In this document: positions 24,478 to 35,930 of the stretch, in pieces
Layout of the letters: the number at the start of each line of letters is the position of its first letter
Numbering within the stretch: the first letter of the stretch is position 1
NCBI RefSeq assembly: GCF_014898055.3
Contig: NW_023605083.1
Span: 95,009,483-95,073,482 of the forward strand
Origin: Talpa occidentalis
Taxonomy: Eukaryota; Chordata; Mammalia; Eulipotyphla; Talpidae
Direction: 5' to 3'
Length of the DNA stretch: 64,000 bases
Made by a program: the position numbers and the translations under genes
Notes under the pieces: model-generated
The model's database searches: none
Seen by the model: the letters and a program-made list of their open reading frames with translations, nothing else
Told to the model about the DNA's origin: nothing

Positions 24478-24493
24478 TCAACCTCCATTCCTT
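24478..24493. repeat. Target site duplication, right copy (L1 at 21.8 kb)
   Basis: Exact match of tcaacctccattcctt with 21811-21826. Confidence 0.95.
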
Positions 24494-24960
24494 ATTAAAA
24501 CTCTTAGTTAAGTAGAAATAAAAGATTTATTTGAATATTTTGCTAATAGCAACCAATCCCAATCTAAGAGCAAAACCTCCTTTCTAATGATTGAAGATCA
24601 GAGTCATTCCCATTAACAGGGAAGAAACACAATAATACCCACTTCCATACTAATACAAAAAAAAAAGTCATAGACTATCTAGCCAAAGTAATAATAAATG
24701 AAAATGGTAATTATGTAAATATTTTAAAATGACAGACAAATGTATTATTATTCATAGATGTCATCAAAATACAATAAAACAAATTAAAAGGAAGGGCTAA
24801 CAGCCCATTACAAAATAATTACAGAACTTAATAGTTTTCCTAATATCATCAGTGGCCAGTTAGGAAATACAGTATTTTCAAAATAAAATCAGAGCATTAG
24901 CTACAAATAAGCATAAATAAATTTGTTGAGACTATGTAAATAAAATTACATATCTTTGTT

Positions 24961-25032
24961 TTGTGTGTGTATATATATATATATATATACACACCAAGTG
25001 TGTGTGTGTGAGTGTGTGTGTATGTGTGTGTA
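24961..25032 (+). repeat. TA/TG microsatellite
   Basis: A (TA)n stretch lies between (TG)n stretches, with short interruptions: tgtgtgtgt, atatatatatat, then tgtgtgtgtg. It is probably length-polymorphic. Confidence 0.95.
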
Positions 25033-25646
25033 TGGAAGTTTATATATGGAACATTCAATGTTATAAATATCACTACTCACTCTCTAATCAAATAATTGCA
25101 AAGTTAAATGTAAATCTAAAGTCCAATTTCCATTATTGGTTTATTTGTTTTTAATTACATTCAAAGTTTATGTCCTATAATTCATTTATAAAGATTTAAT
25201 AAACTGTCTAACAAATGGTAGTGGCTAAATAAATTATGGCCCATCTAAATGAGATAAAACTGTGCAAACATGATTTAAAATCATGTTTGCCAAAAATATT
25301 AATGATGAAAAAGTTTAAGATAAAATTTTCAATGAAAATCATATTCAAAAAATAGTATAAACAGTGACTGAAAAGTTACTGTTTTGTTGAATATAAAAAA
25401 TAGTATGTACGTGATGTATATGTATATATGAATGATACAGATATTTTCATAAATGTTCATACATACTAATTTATTATGTTTTTTTCTAGATAGCTAGCTA
25501 TAACTAATATTTATCTCTGGATAGTAAAATTATGAATGATTCTTGTTTTCACCTTTATCTTTGCTAAATATTTCACAAGAAATATTTACTCTTTTAATAA
25601 AAGTACAAAACAGTGTTATTTGTAAAATAGTTAAGAATGGAAAGTG

Positions 25647-25925
25647 GGCCTCCCCTGGTGGCGCAGGCAGTTGAGCGCAGCGCTGTGAAGCTGTCTGCAG
25701 CCTCTGCAGCACCGGTTCCATTCAGGCCAGCCGGCGAGGGTCCCACATGACTCCGCAGAACTCTCCCGTTGCAACCGCTGCTCCCCTCAGCAGTGCATTT
25801 CGTCAGTCTGCCTGTTCTGTTCCCCGCTCTGTCTCGGTGAAACCTCTCACCCTTCCGTGGATCTGGCCTATACCCCACCTCTTGTATAAATAAATAAATA
25901 AATAAATAAATCTTAAAAAAAAAAA
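25647..25925 (+). mobile_element. tRNA-derived SINE, young sense copy
   Basis: Head gggcctcccctggtggcgca followed by ggcagttgagcgc (tRNA A box), a diverged B box region 'ccggttccattcagg', core 'cagtgcatttcgtcagtctg' and tail (aataaa)n then tctt and an A run. The tail order AATAAA then TCTT is that of class T+ SINEs: a poly(A) signal plus a Pol III terminator. It is one of the least diverged copies in the window. Confidence 0.9.
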
Positions 25926-26984
25926 AGGATAAGAAAGACATGAAACTATAAAAGAACTAGAAGTTACCATAAGATCAGATCAATTTTAATATCTGTAGAA
26001 GGACTTTCTAAGCAAAAACAAAGAAGATCATTTGGGAAAAAGTTACCAAATTTGACTACATAAAACTAAATTTCTGTAAGTCACATGTCACCACATATAG
26101 CAGTGGTCCCCAAGGGCTACCCCTTGGGGGTATCCTAGGTGTGTAGCAGGTCAGGCCATCTAGTTTGTGAAATTACCCTTCATGACTTTGACACAGTGAT
26201 GAAATCAGCTACACTTTTCTCAAATGTCTCCCCCCATATTATCACTGAACATCACTAACAATTTTTTTTAATTTCAAAAGAAAAAAAATGAATAATTACC
26301 AGAGGCAACGTGTTTAAATGTTTAAAAGGCAGTTGCACACCTCCTTAGAGCCAACTCCAAGTCCACCCTCCCCATATACAGAAAATTCTTTGTACTTACT
26401 TCAGTTACGTTTTTGGTCACTAAAACCAACAGTCATTATTAGTTTATAGATCTATATATATGAATATAAAAGGCTGGAAAATTTATATTGAAATATTAAC
26501 AATGACATATCTGGGTTATAGAATTCAATTTCATCATATATTTTTATATTTTCTTGATTCAATACATGCTAAACTTAAACTATTTTCAAATTGTTGGGAT
26601 TTTGTTTCTGATTGTATTTTCTCACTCTTTCTCCCCATGGAGGCCACTACAGCAGGTAGGCTAGTTCACCTCCCAAACCTATGCAGCCCTTCATTCCTGC
26701 CCCTGACAGGATTGTCATGACCAAATGAGAGAACAGTTGTGAAAGCAAATGGAGCATTTCCCAGGTGTTTCCATTAGGCACTAGAATTCTCCTCGCTTAT
26801 AGATTTCCAGATCCAAAAGCACCCCAGATTAACTTGGCACAAGGATCCAATCTTCAAAATCAAGTTTCCCCCACACTTACAAAATCAGCGCCAAAGCAAG
26901 TGCTTTTGAGGAAAGAAACTCTTCATTGATGGTCACAACAAAACTTAAGTCAAATTCGTCTGCATCTATGACCTCATTTCACCT

Positions 26985-27090
26985 ACAGATTAATGGGGCC
27001 ACCGGCTCCAGATTTTCAGGTGAAAATACTGAGGCCTAGAAAGTTTAAATGATGTGCCAAGATCAAGTCTTTTCATATCTTTCTGGTGCC
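26985..27090 (-). repeat. MIR fragment, antisense
   Basis: 'aggtgaaaatactgaggcct' followed by 'agaaagtttaaatgatgtgccaagatcaag' is the reverse complement of the MIR core. It is short and diverged. Confidence 0.6.
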
Positions 27091-27664
27091 AGTAAACTTG
27101 AAGCAAAGGACAAACCCTCATGTAGACAGAGACAGCCACCGTACAGGATGTAACTACCTTTCTGTCTGAATCTGTTCTTGGCAGAAAATGCCACATTGCT
27201 ATCAGGACAGTCAAGTGTAGTTAGAATAAGCTCATGAAACAAAGCAGTTTAATTAAAGGAAAAAAATTAGTTGGGTTACAGTGCTATTCTCTTCAATCCA
27301 AGATGGAAATTAATTTATAATAACCTTATATTTTATTCATGGCATGCTGCGTATTTCAGAGTATCTTGGCATCCTTATATTTTTTCACTTGAATGTGAAA
27401 TGATTGTTTCTATTGGACTGAAAGTCAGTTAAAGTGCTAAAAGAACATAGCTGAGTCTCAGCTAACCATTTGGGAAAGTTTGAAGTCACTGGGGAGTAGC
27501 TGTGGTTTCATTTTGATGAGTCATGATATTTAAAATTCAGAGGGCTGCTGCAGGTTTCAAAGCAACTCTTTCAGATTGATCACTTCAGAGCCTAACTCCA
27601 TTAGTGGCCGAGGACAAAGAAAGTCCATTCATTTTCCTCTAATGACCTCCTTGTCTTTCCTCAG

Positions 27665-28090
27665 ACCAACCTGACAGAACTGAAGTCTTTTGGTTCTCCA
27701 CCTCTGGCTGTCAGCAATGTCAGCGCTGCGGTTATGGCTCTCATGGCCCCAGGGGGCAAGGTACCCAAGGACCGAAGCTGGAAGGCTGCTAAGGTCACCA
27801 TGGCCAAAGTGGATGGTTTTCTGGACTCCCTAATCAATTTTGACAAAGAGAACATTCACGAGAACTGCCTCAAAGCCATCAGGCCATATCTGCAGGACCC
27901 TGAGTTCAATCCGGAGTTCGTGGCCACCAAATCTTATGCAGCCGCGGGCCTCTGCTCTTGGGTCATAAACATTGTAAGATTCTACGAGGTGTTCTGTGAT
28001 GTGGAACCCAAGCGCCAAGCATTGAGCAAAGCCACTACGGACCTCACTGCTGCCCAGGAGAAACTAGCAGCCATCAAAACTAAGATTGCT
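27665..28090 (+). CDS. DNAH9: Axonemal dynein heavy chain exon E (microtubule-binding domain)
   Basis: Largest exon here, 142 codons, phase 0, acceptor ctttcctcag, donor |gtaagt. Residues 5-13 (ELKSFGSPP) mark the coiled-coil-to-head junction with its conserved prolines. Residues 33-43 ([11 protein letters not shown]), 73-81 (RPYLQDPEF) and 92-109 ([18 protein letters not shown]) are the helices of the stalk-head microtubule-binding domain. From residue 112 (DVEPKRQAL...) the chain returns down the stalk as CC2. One exon thus encodes the entire head that touches tubulin. No residue is missing relative to the family pattern. A stretch of CCCCACC repeats lies just after the donor. Confidence 0.97.
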
Positions 28091-28174
28091 GTAAGTGAAG
28101 CCACAATCCCCCCACCCCACCCCACCCTGCACAGCAGTCTCTACTGCAAACAACACCCTCTGTTATCTGGTACC

Positions 28175-28185
28175 TAGAGACTGGA
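28175..28185. repeat. Target site duplication, left copy (L1 at 28 kb)
   Basis: tagagactgga here recurs at 31506-31516, precisely where similarity to the full-length L1 stops. It is directly followed by poly(T), as expected for the 3' end of a minus-strand insertion. Confidence 0.85.
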
Positions 28186-31100
28186 CTTTTTTTTTTTACT
28201 TTTTTTTTTTTTACTGCATATTTGTTTATATTATTTGAAGATTTTACCCTACATATGTATTACTTTTAAACATTCTTTTTTTCAATTTTATTTTTATATT
28301 CCCCATACAACTGCAACCCCCTTATTTTGATACCAAGCCCTCCTTTCCCCGCCCTCCAACCCCCATAGTGTGTCTCTGGTCCATAGTTATTTGTTGATTT
28401 TGATTTTTTCTTTCTTATAGTTATTCTTTTTCCTCGTCCCTTATTTAGGTTTTCTAGATTCCTGCTATAAATGAGACCATCCAGTATTTTTCTTTTTCTT
28501 TCTGGCTTATTTCGCTGAGCATGATCCCTTCCAGTGCCATCCATGTTGCTGCAAATTGCATGTGTTTATCTTTTTTGAATGCTGAGTAATATCCATGGTG
28601 TATATGTACCACATCTTCTTGATCCAGTCATCTATTTTTGGACATTTGGGTTGTTTCCAAAGCTTAGCTATTGTAAACAGTGCTGCTATAAACATAGGGG
28701 TGCAGGTGTTCTTTGGAATTGATGTTTCTGTGTCCTTTGGGTAAATACCTAGGAGTGGAATTGCTGGATCATATGGGAGCTCTGTCTTTAGTAGGTTGAG
28801 GAATCTCCACACAGCTCTCCATGGTGGTTGGACCAGTTTGCACTCCCACCAGCAGTGCAGGAGAGTCCCTTTTTCTCTACATCCTCACCAACATTTGTTG
28901 TTGCTAGTTTTTTTAATATGTGCCATTCTCACTGGTGTGAGATGGTATCTCATGGTAGTTTTGATTTGCATTTCCCTGATTGCAAGTGATGTTGAACATT
29001 TTTTCATATGCCTGTTGGCCATTTGCATTTCCTCTTCAGAGAAGTTTCTTTTTAACTCTTCTGCCCATTTTTTGACTGGATTATTTTCTTTGTTTTTGTT
29101 GAGTCACATCAGCTCTTTGCAGATTTTTGTGATCAGTCCTTTATCATTAGTGTTGGGTGCAAAAATTTTCTCCCAGTTGGTGGAGTTTCTCTTTGTTTTT
29201 GTTATTGTCTCTTTTGCTGTGCAGAAGCTCTTTAATTTGATGTAGTCCCAGCTGTTTATCTTTGCCTTCACTATCACTGCTTTGGGAGATGTGTCTGTAA
29301 AGATGTCTTTGAGGTGCATGTCATGTAGTGTTTTGCCTATATTTCCTTCTATGTATTTTATGGTTTCAGGTCTTATGTCTAGTTCTTTAATCCATTTTGA
29401 GTTGGTTTTTGTGCATGGTGTGAGGTAGTAGTCAAGTTTCATTCTTTTGCATGTAGCAACCCAGTTTTCCCAGCACCATTTATTGAACAAACTTTCTTTG
29501 CTCCAATGCATATTCTTTGCTCCTTTGTCAAAGATTAGTTGACCATAAATCTGTGGGTTTATTTCTGGGTTTTCTATTCGATTCCATTGGTCTGTGTGTC
29601 TGTTCTGGTTCCAATACCATGCAGTTTTCATGATTATGGCTTTGTAGTATAGTTTGAAGTCTGGGAGTGTGATGCCTCCATTCCCTTCTTTCTTTTTCAA
29701 AAGAGCTTTGGCTATTTGGGGTTTTTTAGGCTCCATATGAATTTCATCAATAATTGTTCTATTTCTTTGAAGAATGTCATTGAAATTTTAATTGGAATAG
29801 TATTGAATCTGTAGATTGCTTTTGATAGGATGGCCATTTTGATAATGTTAATTCTTCCAATCCATGAGCAGGGTATGTTTTCCCATTTCTTTGTGTCTTC
29901 TTCTATTTCTTTTAACAGTGTTTTATAGTTCTCTTTGGATAGGTCCTTTACCTCTTTTGTTAGATTTATTCCCAAGTATTTGATTTTTTTTGTTTTGATA
30001 ATAAAAGGGATTTTTTTTTAATTTCTTCTTCTTCATATTTATAGTTCGTGTATAGGAAGGCTACTGATTTGTGCATGTTGATTTTGTATCCTGCCACTTT
30101 ACTAAACTGATTGATTAGTTGAATAAGTTTTTCTGTGGAGTTTTTGGGGTTCTCTATGTATATTATCATATCATCTGCAAATAGTGATAGTTTGACTTCT
30201 TCCTTGCCTATTTGCAATCCTTGTATGTCTTTCTCTTGTCTTATTGCTCTGGCTAGGCCTTCCAGTATTATGCTGAAAATCAGTGGCGAGAGTGGATATC
30301 CTTGTCTTTTTCCAGATCTTAATGGGAATGCTTTCAGCTTTTCACCATTGAGAATGATACTGGCTGTTGGCTTGTCATAGATGGCCTTTATGATGTTGAG
30401 GTATGTTTCTTGTATCCTGAGAATTTCAAGGGCCTTTATCATAAATGGGTGGTCGTGGTGAATTATCTTATGGATGCATTGTTGGATTCTGTTGGCAAGG
30501 ATTTTGTTGAGGATTTTTGCATCAGTATTCATTAGGGAGATTGGCCTGTAATTTTCTTTTTTTGTGCCATCTTTGTTGGGTTTTGGTATTAGTGTAATGT
30601 TGGCTTCATAGAACGCATTTGGTAGTATTCTTTCTGTTTTTCAATTTTTTGAAAAAGTTTGTGTAGTATAGGCACTAATTCACTGCTGAACATTTGGTAG
30701 AATTCATTTTTGAAGCCGTCTGGGCCTGGGATTTTGTTTTGGGGGAGTGCTTCAATTACTGCTTCAATTTCACTGCTTGTAATTGGTCTGTTTAGCTGTT
30801 CTATTTCTTCTTTGTCCACCTCTGGATGATTATATCATTCTAGGAATTTGTCCATCTCTTCTAGGTTGTTAAATTTGTTTGCGTATAAGTTTTCACAGTA
30901 ATCTCTTATTATTCTTTTGATTTCTACTGAGTCTGTTGTGATTTCTCCACTTTCATTTATAATCCAATTTATACATGCTTTCTCCCATTTTTTCTTTGTG
31001 AGCCTTGCTAGAGGTTTGTCTATTTTGTTTATTTTTTCATAGAACCAACTTTTGGTTTCATTGATCTTTTGGATTGTTTTTTTAATTTCTAATTCATTTA

Positions 31101-31505
31101 TTTCTGCTTTGATTTTTATCATTTCCTTTCTTCTACTGGCTTTAGGGTTTTTTTGTTGTTCTTTTTCTTATTCTTTGAGATGTGAGATTAGGTTGTTTCT
31201 TTGAGTTCTTTCTTATTTGTTGATGTGAGCCTGTATTGCTCTGTATTTTCCTCTTATTACTGCTTTTGCTGCATCCCATACATTCTGGAAAGTGGTGTCC
31301 TCCTTGTCATTCAACTCAAAGTATTTTCTAATTTCTTCTTTTATCTCCTCATTAGTCCAGTGGTCTTCCAGTAGTGTGGATTTCAATCTCCATGAAGTGG
31401 GAAGGTTCCTTGTTTTCTTTTCATGATTTATTTCTAGCTTGATACCTTTATGATCAGAGAAGATAGTTGGAATGATTTTGATTTTCATGTATCTGTTCAT
31501 GTTTG
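28186..31505 (-). mobile_element. 5'-truncated LINE-1 with probable 3' transduction, antisense
   Basis: About 3.3 kb. The L1 3'UTR proper begins near 28275 with an AT-rich tail. Outside it lie about 60 bp of non-L1 sequence (28213-28274), then two T runs up to the 11-bp target duplication. On the minus strand the order is L1, weak A tail, extra sequence, strong A tail, target duplication: the pattern of 3' transduction. ORF2 is frameshifted, lacks about 140 bp near 30450 relative to the full-length copy, and ends inside the endonuclease domain at 31505. Its 3'UTR is of the same kind as in the copy at 32 kb. Confidence 0.93.
28507..31505 (-). pseudogene. L1 ORF2 remnant (partial endonuclease, RT, C-terminus)
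   Basis: Several open pieces in different frames: endonuclease tail (31213-31505), middle region (30835-31122 and 30589-30819), RT palm with [15 protein letters not shown] (29966-30532) and C-terminal parts (29104-29736 and 28507-28812). The catalytic FADD word is kept, but the reading frame is not. It is not expected to make a functional protein. Confidence 0.9.
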
Positions 31506-31516
31506 TAGAGACTGGA
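31506..31516. repeat. Target site duplication, right copy (L1 at 28 kb)
   Basis: tagagactgga matches 28175-28185 exactly and is followed by a T run, as is the left copy. Confidence 0.85.
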
Positions 31517-31840
31517 TTTTTTTTAAAGAGAAGCCAAAAAACCAAATTATTAGGCAAATTCTCCTGATTTTTCAATACAGGCAACTTTTAAAATTTTTCT
31601 CCTAGACACCTTATAGTCCAAACAAGACAAATCCACTGGATCATTGGTTTTCTCTTTGCTTTTGAAGGCTCGGCCTCCACAGGATATGTAGAACAGGCCT
31701 TCCCAAGATGTATCTCTTTGGCAAGTGAAGTATTGCAAGCTGAGATTAATCAAGGCCCCACAGGCACACAGGAAAATTTTGCCACTCTTAATTACCTAAA
31801 AGAATAAAAATTAGGGGTATTATCCAGCATTAGGTTTTTT
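31517..31840. other. Spacer between two L1 insertions
   Basis: About 320 bp of older intron between the L1s. The part from 31525 to 31760 ('ttctcctgatttttcaatac', 'aaacaagacaaatccactgg', 'aaggctcggcctccacagg') has the feel of an old interspersed repeat, but I cannot name it. Confidence 0.5.
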
Positions 31841-32027
31841 TAATTATTTTTTTTTAATAAATTTTATTGTTATATTCCCCATACAATGGCAGCCCCCCCA
31901 TTCTGACCCCAATCCCTCCCCTCCCACCCCCGCCCCCCTAAAAGTGTCTCTGGTTCATAGTTTTTTGTTGATTTTGATTTTCACTTTCTTATAGTTATTC
32001 ATTTTCCTGGTCCTTTATTTAAGTTTT

Positions 32028-32276
32028 CTAGATTCCTGCTATGAGTGAGACCATCCGGTATTTTTCTTTTTCTTTTTGGCTTATTTCGCTGAGCATGATC
32101 CCTTCCAGCGCCATCCATGTTGCTGCAAATTGCATGTGTTTATCTTTTTTGAATGCTGAGTAATATTCCATGGTATATATGTACCACATCTTCTTGATCC
32201 AGTCATCTATTTTTGGGCATTTGGGTTGTTTCCAAAGCTTAGCTATTGTAAACAGTGCTGCTATAAACATAGGGGT
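32028..32276 (-). pseudogene. Cut-off C-terminal tail of L1 ORF2
   Basis: In frame with ORF2 but separated from it by one stop codon at 32277-32279. This segment encodes the usual last 80 or so residues ([20 protein letters not shown] to the end VSLIAGI). In the copies at 22 kb and 28 kb the position of the stop is a cysteine codon (TGC). The change is a single base at 32277. The tail would be made only by stop readthrough. Confidence 0.9.
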
Positions 32277-35200
32277 TCAGGTGTTCTTTGGAATTGATGT
32301 TTCTGTGTCCTTTGGGTAAATACCTAGGAGTGGAATTGCTGGATCATATGGAAGCTCTATGTTTAGTAGGTCCAGAAATCTCCATACAGTTTTCCACAGT
32401 GGTTGGACCAGTTTGCACTCCCACCAACAGTGCAGAAGAGTTCCTTTTTCTCCACACCCTCGCCAACATTTGTTGTTGCTAGTTTTTTTAATATGTGCCA
32501 TTCTCACTGGTGTAAGATGGTATCTCATGGTAGTTTTGATTTGCATTTCCCTGATGACAAGTGATGTTGAACATTTTTTCATATGCCTGTTGGCCATTTG
32601 CATTTCCTCTTCAGAGAAGTTTCTTTTAAGCTCTTCTGCCCATTTTTTGACTGGATTATTTTCTTTGTTGTTGTTGAGTCTCATCAGCTCTTTGCAGATT
32701 TTTGTGATCAGTCCTTTATCATTAGTGTTGGGTGCAAAAATGTTCTCCCAGTTGGTGGGGTTTCTCTTTGTTTTTGTTATTGTCTCTTTTGCTGTGCAAA
32801 AGCTCTTTAATTTGATGTAGACCCAGCTGTTTATCTTTGCCTTCACTATCACTGCTTTGGGTGATGTGTCTGTAAAGATGTCTTTGATGTGCAAATCACG
32901 TAGTGTTTCGCCTATATTTCCTTCTATATATTTTATGGTTTCAGGTCTTATGTCTAGTTCTTTAATCCATTTTGAGTTGATTTTTGTGTATGGTGTGAGG
33001 TGGTGGTCAAGCTTCATTCTTTTGCATGTAGCGACCCAGTTTTCCCAGCACCATTTATTGAACAAACTTTCTTTGCTCCAATGCATATTCTTTGCTCCTT
33101 TGTCAAAGATTAGTTGACCATAAATCTGTGGGTTTATTTCTGGATTTTCTATTCGATTCCATTGGTCTGTATGTCTGTTCTTGTTCCAATACCATGCAGT
33201 TTTGATGATTATGGCTTTGTAGTAGAGTTTGAAGTCTGGGAGTCTGATGCCTCCATTCCCTTCTTTTTTTTTCAGTAGAGCTTTGGCTATTCGGGGTTTT
33301 TGGTGATTCCATATGAATTTCATCAATAATTGTTCTATTTCTTTGAAGAATGACATTGAAATTTTGATTGGAATAGCATTGAATCTGTATATTGCTTTTG
33401 GTAGGATGGCCATTTTAATAATGTTTATTCTTCCAATCCATGAGCAGGGGATGTCTCTCCATTTCTTTGTGTCTTCTTCTATTTCTTTTAACAGTGTTTT
33501 ATAGTTTTCTTTGTATAGGTCCTTTACCTCTTTTGTTAGATTTATTCCCAAATATTTGATTTTTTTTGTTTCAATAACAAAAGGGATGGTCTTTTTGATT
33601 TCTTCTTCTTCAGATTTATTCTTTGTGTATAGGAAGGCTACTGACTTTTGCGTGTTGATTTTGTATCCTGCCACTTTACTGAACTGATTGATGAGTTGAA
33701 TTAGCTTTTCTGTGGAGTTTTTGGGGTTCTCTATGTATAATATCATATCGTCTGCAAATAGTGATAGTTTGACTTCTTCTTTTCCTATTTGGATTCCTTG
33801 TATGTCTTTCTCTTGTCTTATTGCCCTGGCTAGGACTTCCAGTATTATATTGAAAAGCAATGGTGAGAGTGGACATCCTTGTCTTGTTCCAGATCTTAAT
33901 GGAATTGCTTTCAGCTTTTCACCATTGAGAATGATACTGGCTGTTGGCTTGTCATAGATGGCCTTTATGATGTTGAGGTATGTTCCTTGTATCCCCAGAA
34001 TTTCAAGGGCTTTTATCATGAATGGGTGTTGCACTTTGTCGAAAGCTTTCTCAGCATCTATTGATATTATCATATGGTTTTTATATTTCTTTTTGTTGAT
34101 GTGTTGGATAACGTTGATTGATTTTCGGATGTTAAACCATCCTTGTGCCCCTGGAATGAATCCAACTTGGTCGTGGTGAATTATCTTATGGATACATTGT
34201 TGGATTCTGATAGCTAAAATTTTATTGAGGATTTTTGCATCAGTGTTCATTAGGGAGATTGGCCTGTAGTTTTCCTTTTTTGTGTTGTCCTTGTTCGGTT
34301 TTGGTATTAGTGTAATGTTGGCTTCATAAAACGTGTTTGGTATTGTCCCTTCCTTCTCAATTTTTTGGAAGAGTTTGTGAAGGATAGGCACTAATTCGTC
34401 TCTGAATGTTTGGTAGAATTCATTTGTAAATCCATCAGGTCCTGGGCTTTTGTTTTTGGGGAGGTTTTTAATTACCATTTCAATTTCGCTAATTGTAATT
34501 GGTCTGTTTAGGTGTTCTATTTCTTCTTTATCTAGCTTTGGGTGATTGTAGAGTTGTAGGAATTTGTCCATCTCCTCTAGATTGTTAAACTTGTTTCCAT
34601 ATAACTGTTCATAGTAGTTACTGATTATTCTTTTCTTTTCTGCTGTGTCCGTTGTGATTTCTCCTCTTTCATTGATGATCCTATTTATTTGTGCTTTCTC
34701 CCTTTTTTCCTTTGTGAGCCTGGCTAGGGGTTTGTCTATTTTATTGATTTTTTCAAAGAACCAGCTCTTGGTTTCATTGATCTTTTGGATTGTTTTTTTA
34801 GTTTCAATTTCATTTATTTCTGCTTTGGTTTTTATTATTTCTTTTCTTTTACTGGTTTTGGGGTTTTTTTGTTGTTCTTTTTCTAGATCTTTGAGCTTCG
34901 AGATGAGGTTGTTTCTTTGCGTTCTTTCTTGTTTCTTGATGTGAGCTTCTATTGCTATATATTTTCCTCTTATTACTGCTTTTGCTGCATCCCATACATT
35001 TAGGATATTGGTGTCCTCCTTGTCGTTCAATTCAAAAAATTTTTTAATTTCTTCTTTGATCTCCTCATTAGTCCAATGGTCTTCCAGTAGTGTGGTTTTT
35101 AATCTCCATGAGGTAGGAAAGTTCCTTGCCTTCTTTTTATGGTTTATTTCTAGTTTGATGCCTTCATGGTCAGAAAAGATGGTTGATATGATTTCAATCT

Positions 35201-35855
35201 TGGTGTATCTGTTGATGTTTGTCTTGTGCCCCAGTATGTGATCGATCCTGGAGAATGATCCATGTGCGCTTGAGAAAAATGTGTACTCCGTTTTTTTGGG
35301 GTTTAGTGTTCTATAGATGTCTGTTAAGCCTAATTGCTCTAGGTCCTTATTTAGAGCTTTGGTTTCTTTACTTATTTTTTGTCTTGTTGATCTATCCATT
35401 GTTGATAGTGGTGTGTTGAAGTCTCCCACTACGTATGTGTTTTCTCTGATGTCTGTTTTCAGACAGGACAACAGTTGTCTGATATATTTTGGTGCTCCTT
35501 CGTTTGGTGAGTATATGTTAATGAGTGTTATTTCTTCTTGAAGTATTGTCCCCTTGATCATAATGTAGTGACCATTGGGGTCTCTTTTTATCTTTTTGAG
35601 TTTGAAATCTGTTTTATCTGATATAAGTATAGCTGTTCCTGCTTTCTTTTTTGGTCCATTTGCTTGTAGGATTGTTTTCCATCCTTTAACTTTGAGCCTA
35701 TTTTTATCTTTTGTAGCTAAATGTGTTTCCTGGAGACAGCAAAAGGTTGGGTTTTGTTTCTTAATCCAGGCTGCCACTCTGTGTCTTTTTATTGAAGAGT
35801 TTAGTCCATTTACATTTAGAGTTAATATTGATATGTTAACATCTGTATTTGCCAT
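32277..35855 (-). CDS. L1 ORF2: endonuclease and reverse transcriptase, near-complete
   Basis: An open frame of 1,192 codons encoding the L1 protein that nicks target DNA and copies its own RNA into the nick. Residues 1-239 are an APE-like endonuclease with the expected catalytic positions N14, E43, D145, N147, D205, S228 and H230. The reverse transcriptase follows, with SIDAEKAFD (D599) and [10 protein letters not shown] (D701, D702). The C-terminal cysteine/histidine knuckle ([18 protein letters not shown], around 1130-1150) is also present. A nonsense codon removes the last 83 or so of the usual 1,275 residues. The catalytic domains look intact; activity is uncertain. It lies opposite to the host gene's transcription. 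Confidence 0.95.
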   Translation of the reverse strand: MANTDVNISILTLNVNGLNSSIKRHRVAAWIKKQNPTFCCLQETHLATKDKNRLKVKGWKTILQANGPKKKAGTAILISDKTDFKLKKIKRDPNGHYIMIKGTILQEEITLINIYSPNEGAPKYIRQLLSCLKTDIRENTYVVGDFNTPLSTMDRSTRQKISKETKALNKDLEQLGLTDIYRTLNPKKTEYTFFSSAHGSFSRIDHILGHKTNINRYTKIEIISTIFSDHEGIKLEINHKKKARNFPTSWRLKTTLLEDHWTNEEIKEEIKKFFELNDKEDTNILNVWDAAKAVIRGKYIAIEAHIKKQERTQRNNLISKLKDLEKEQQKNPKTSKRKEIIKTKAEINEIETKKTIQKINETKSWFFEKINKIDKPLARLTKEKREKAQINRIINERGEITTDTAEKKRIISNYYEQLYGNKFNNLEEMDKFLQLYNHPKLDKEEIEHLNRPITISEIEMVIKNLPKNKSPGPDGFTNEFYQTFRDELVPILHKLFQKIEKEGTIPNTFYEANITLIPKPNKDNTKKENYRPISLMNTDAKILNKILAIRIQQCIHKIIHHDQVGFIPGAQGWFNIRKSINVIQHINKKKYKNHMIISIDAEKAFDKVQHPFMIKALEILGIQGTYLNIIKAIYDKPTASIILNGEKLKAIPLRSGTRQGCPLSPLLFNIILEVLARAIRQEKDIQGIQIGKEEVKLSLFADDMILYIENPKNSTEKLIQLINQFSKVAGYKINTQKSVAFLYTKNKSEEEEIKKTIPFVIETKKIKYLGINLTKEVKDLYKENYKTLLKEIEEDTKKWRDIPCSWIGRINIIKMAILPKAIYRFNAIPIKISMSFFKEIEQLLMKFIWNHQKPRIAKALLKKKEGNGGIRLPDFKLYYKAIIIKTAWYWNKNRHTDQWNRIENPEINPQIYGQLIFDKGAKNMHWSKESLFNKWCWENWVATCKRMKLDHHLTPYTKINSKWIKELDIRPETIKYIEGNIGETLRDLHIKDIFTDTSPKAVIVKAKINSWVYIKLKSFCTAKETITKTKRNPTNWENIFAPNTNDKGLITKICKELMRLNNNKENNPVKKWAEELKRNFSEEEMQMANRHMKKCSTSLVIREMQIKTTMRYHLTPVRMAHIKKTSNNKCWRGCGEKGTLLHCWWECKLVQPLWKTVWRFLDLLNIELPYDPAIPLLGIYPKDTETSIPKNT

Positions 35856-35930
35856 TGTGTTTGTCTTTCCTTTGATTTTATTTATTTATTCTTTTAATAA
35901 CTTTTTTTTTTTTTTGGCCTTCTTTCATTG
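35856..35930 (-). other. L1 inter-ORF spacer
   Basis: 75 bp between the ORF1 stop and the ORF2 start, T-rich on the + strand (tttttttttttt near 35905). ORF2 of mammalian L1s is translated by reinitiation across this kind of spacer. Confidence 0.8.

Larger units (their letters stand above)
16211..27664. other. DNAH9: Intron between exons D and E
   Basis: GT-AG intron of 11,454 bp in phase 0. It carries MIR and L2 relics, a MaLR LTR, a 2.65 kb L1 with clear target duplication, a TA/TG microsatellite and a SINE, each listed. The stretches 16220-18300, 19360-20970, 24500-24960, 25040-25640, 25930-26980 and 27090-27660 contain nothing I recognise, apart from a MIR/L2-like bit near 16500. Confidence 0.8.

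Noticed and set aside
27661..28018. Open frames on the minus strand across the microtubule-binding exon
   Set aside because: They are shadows of the + strand coding exon, which has clear splice sites and a recognisable protein family.
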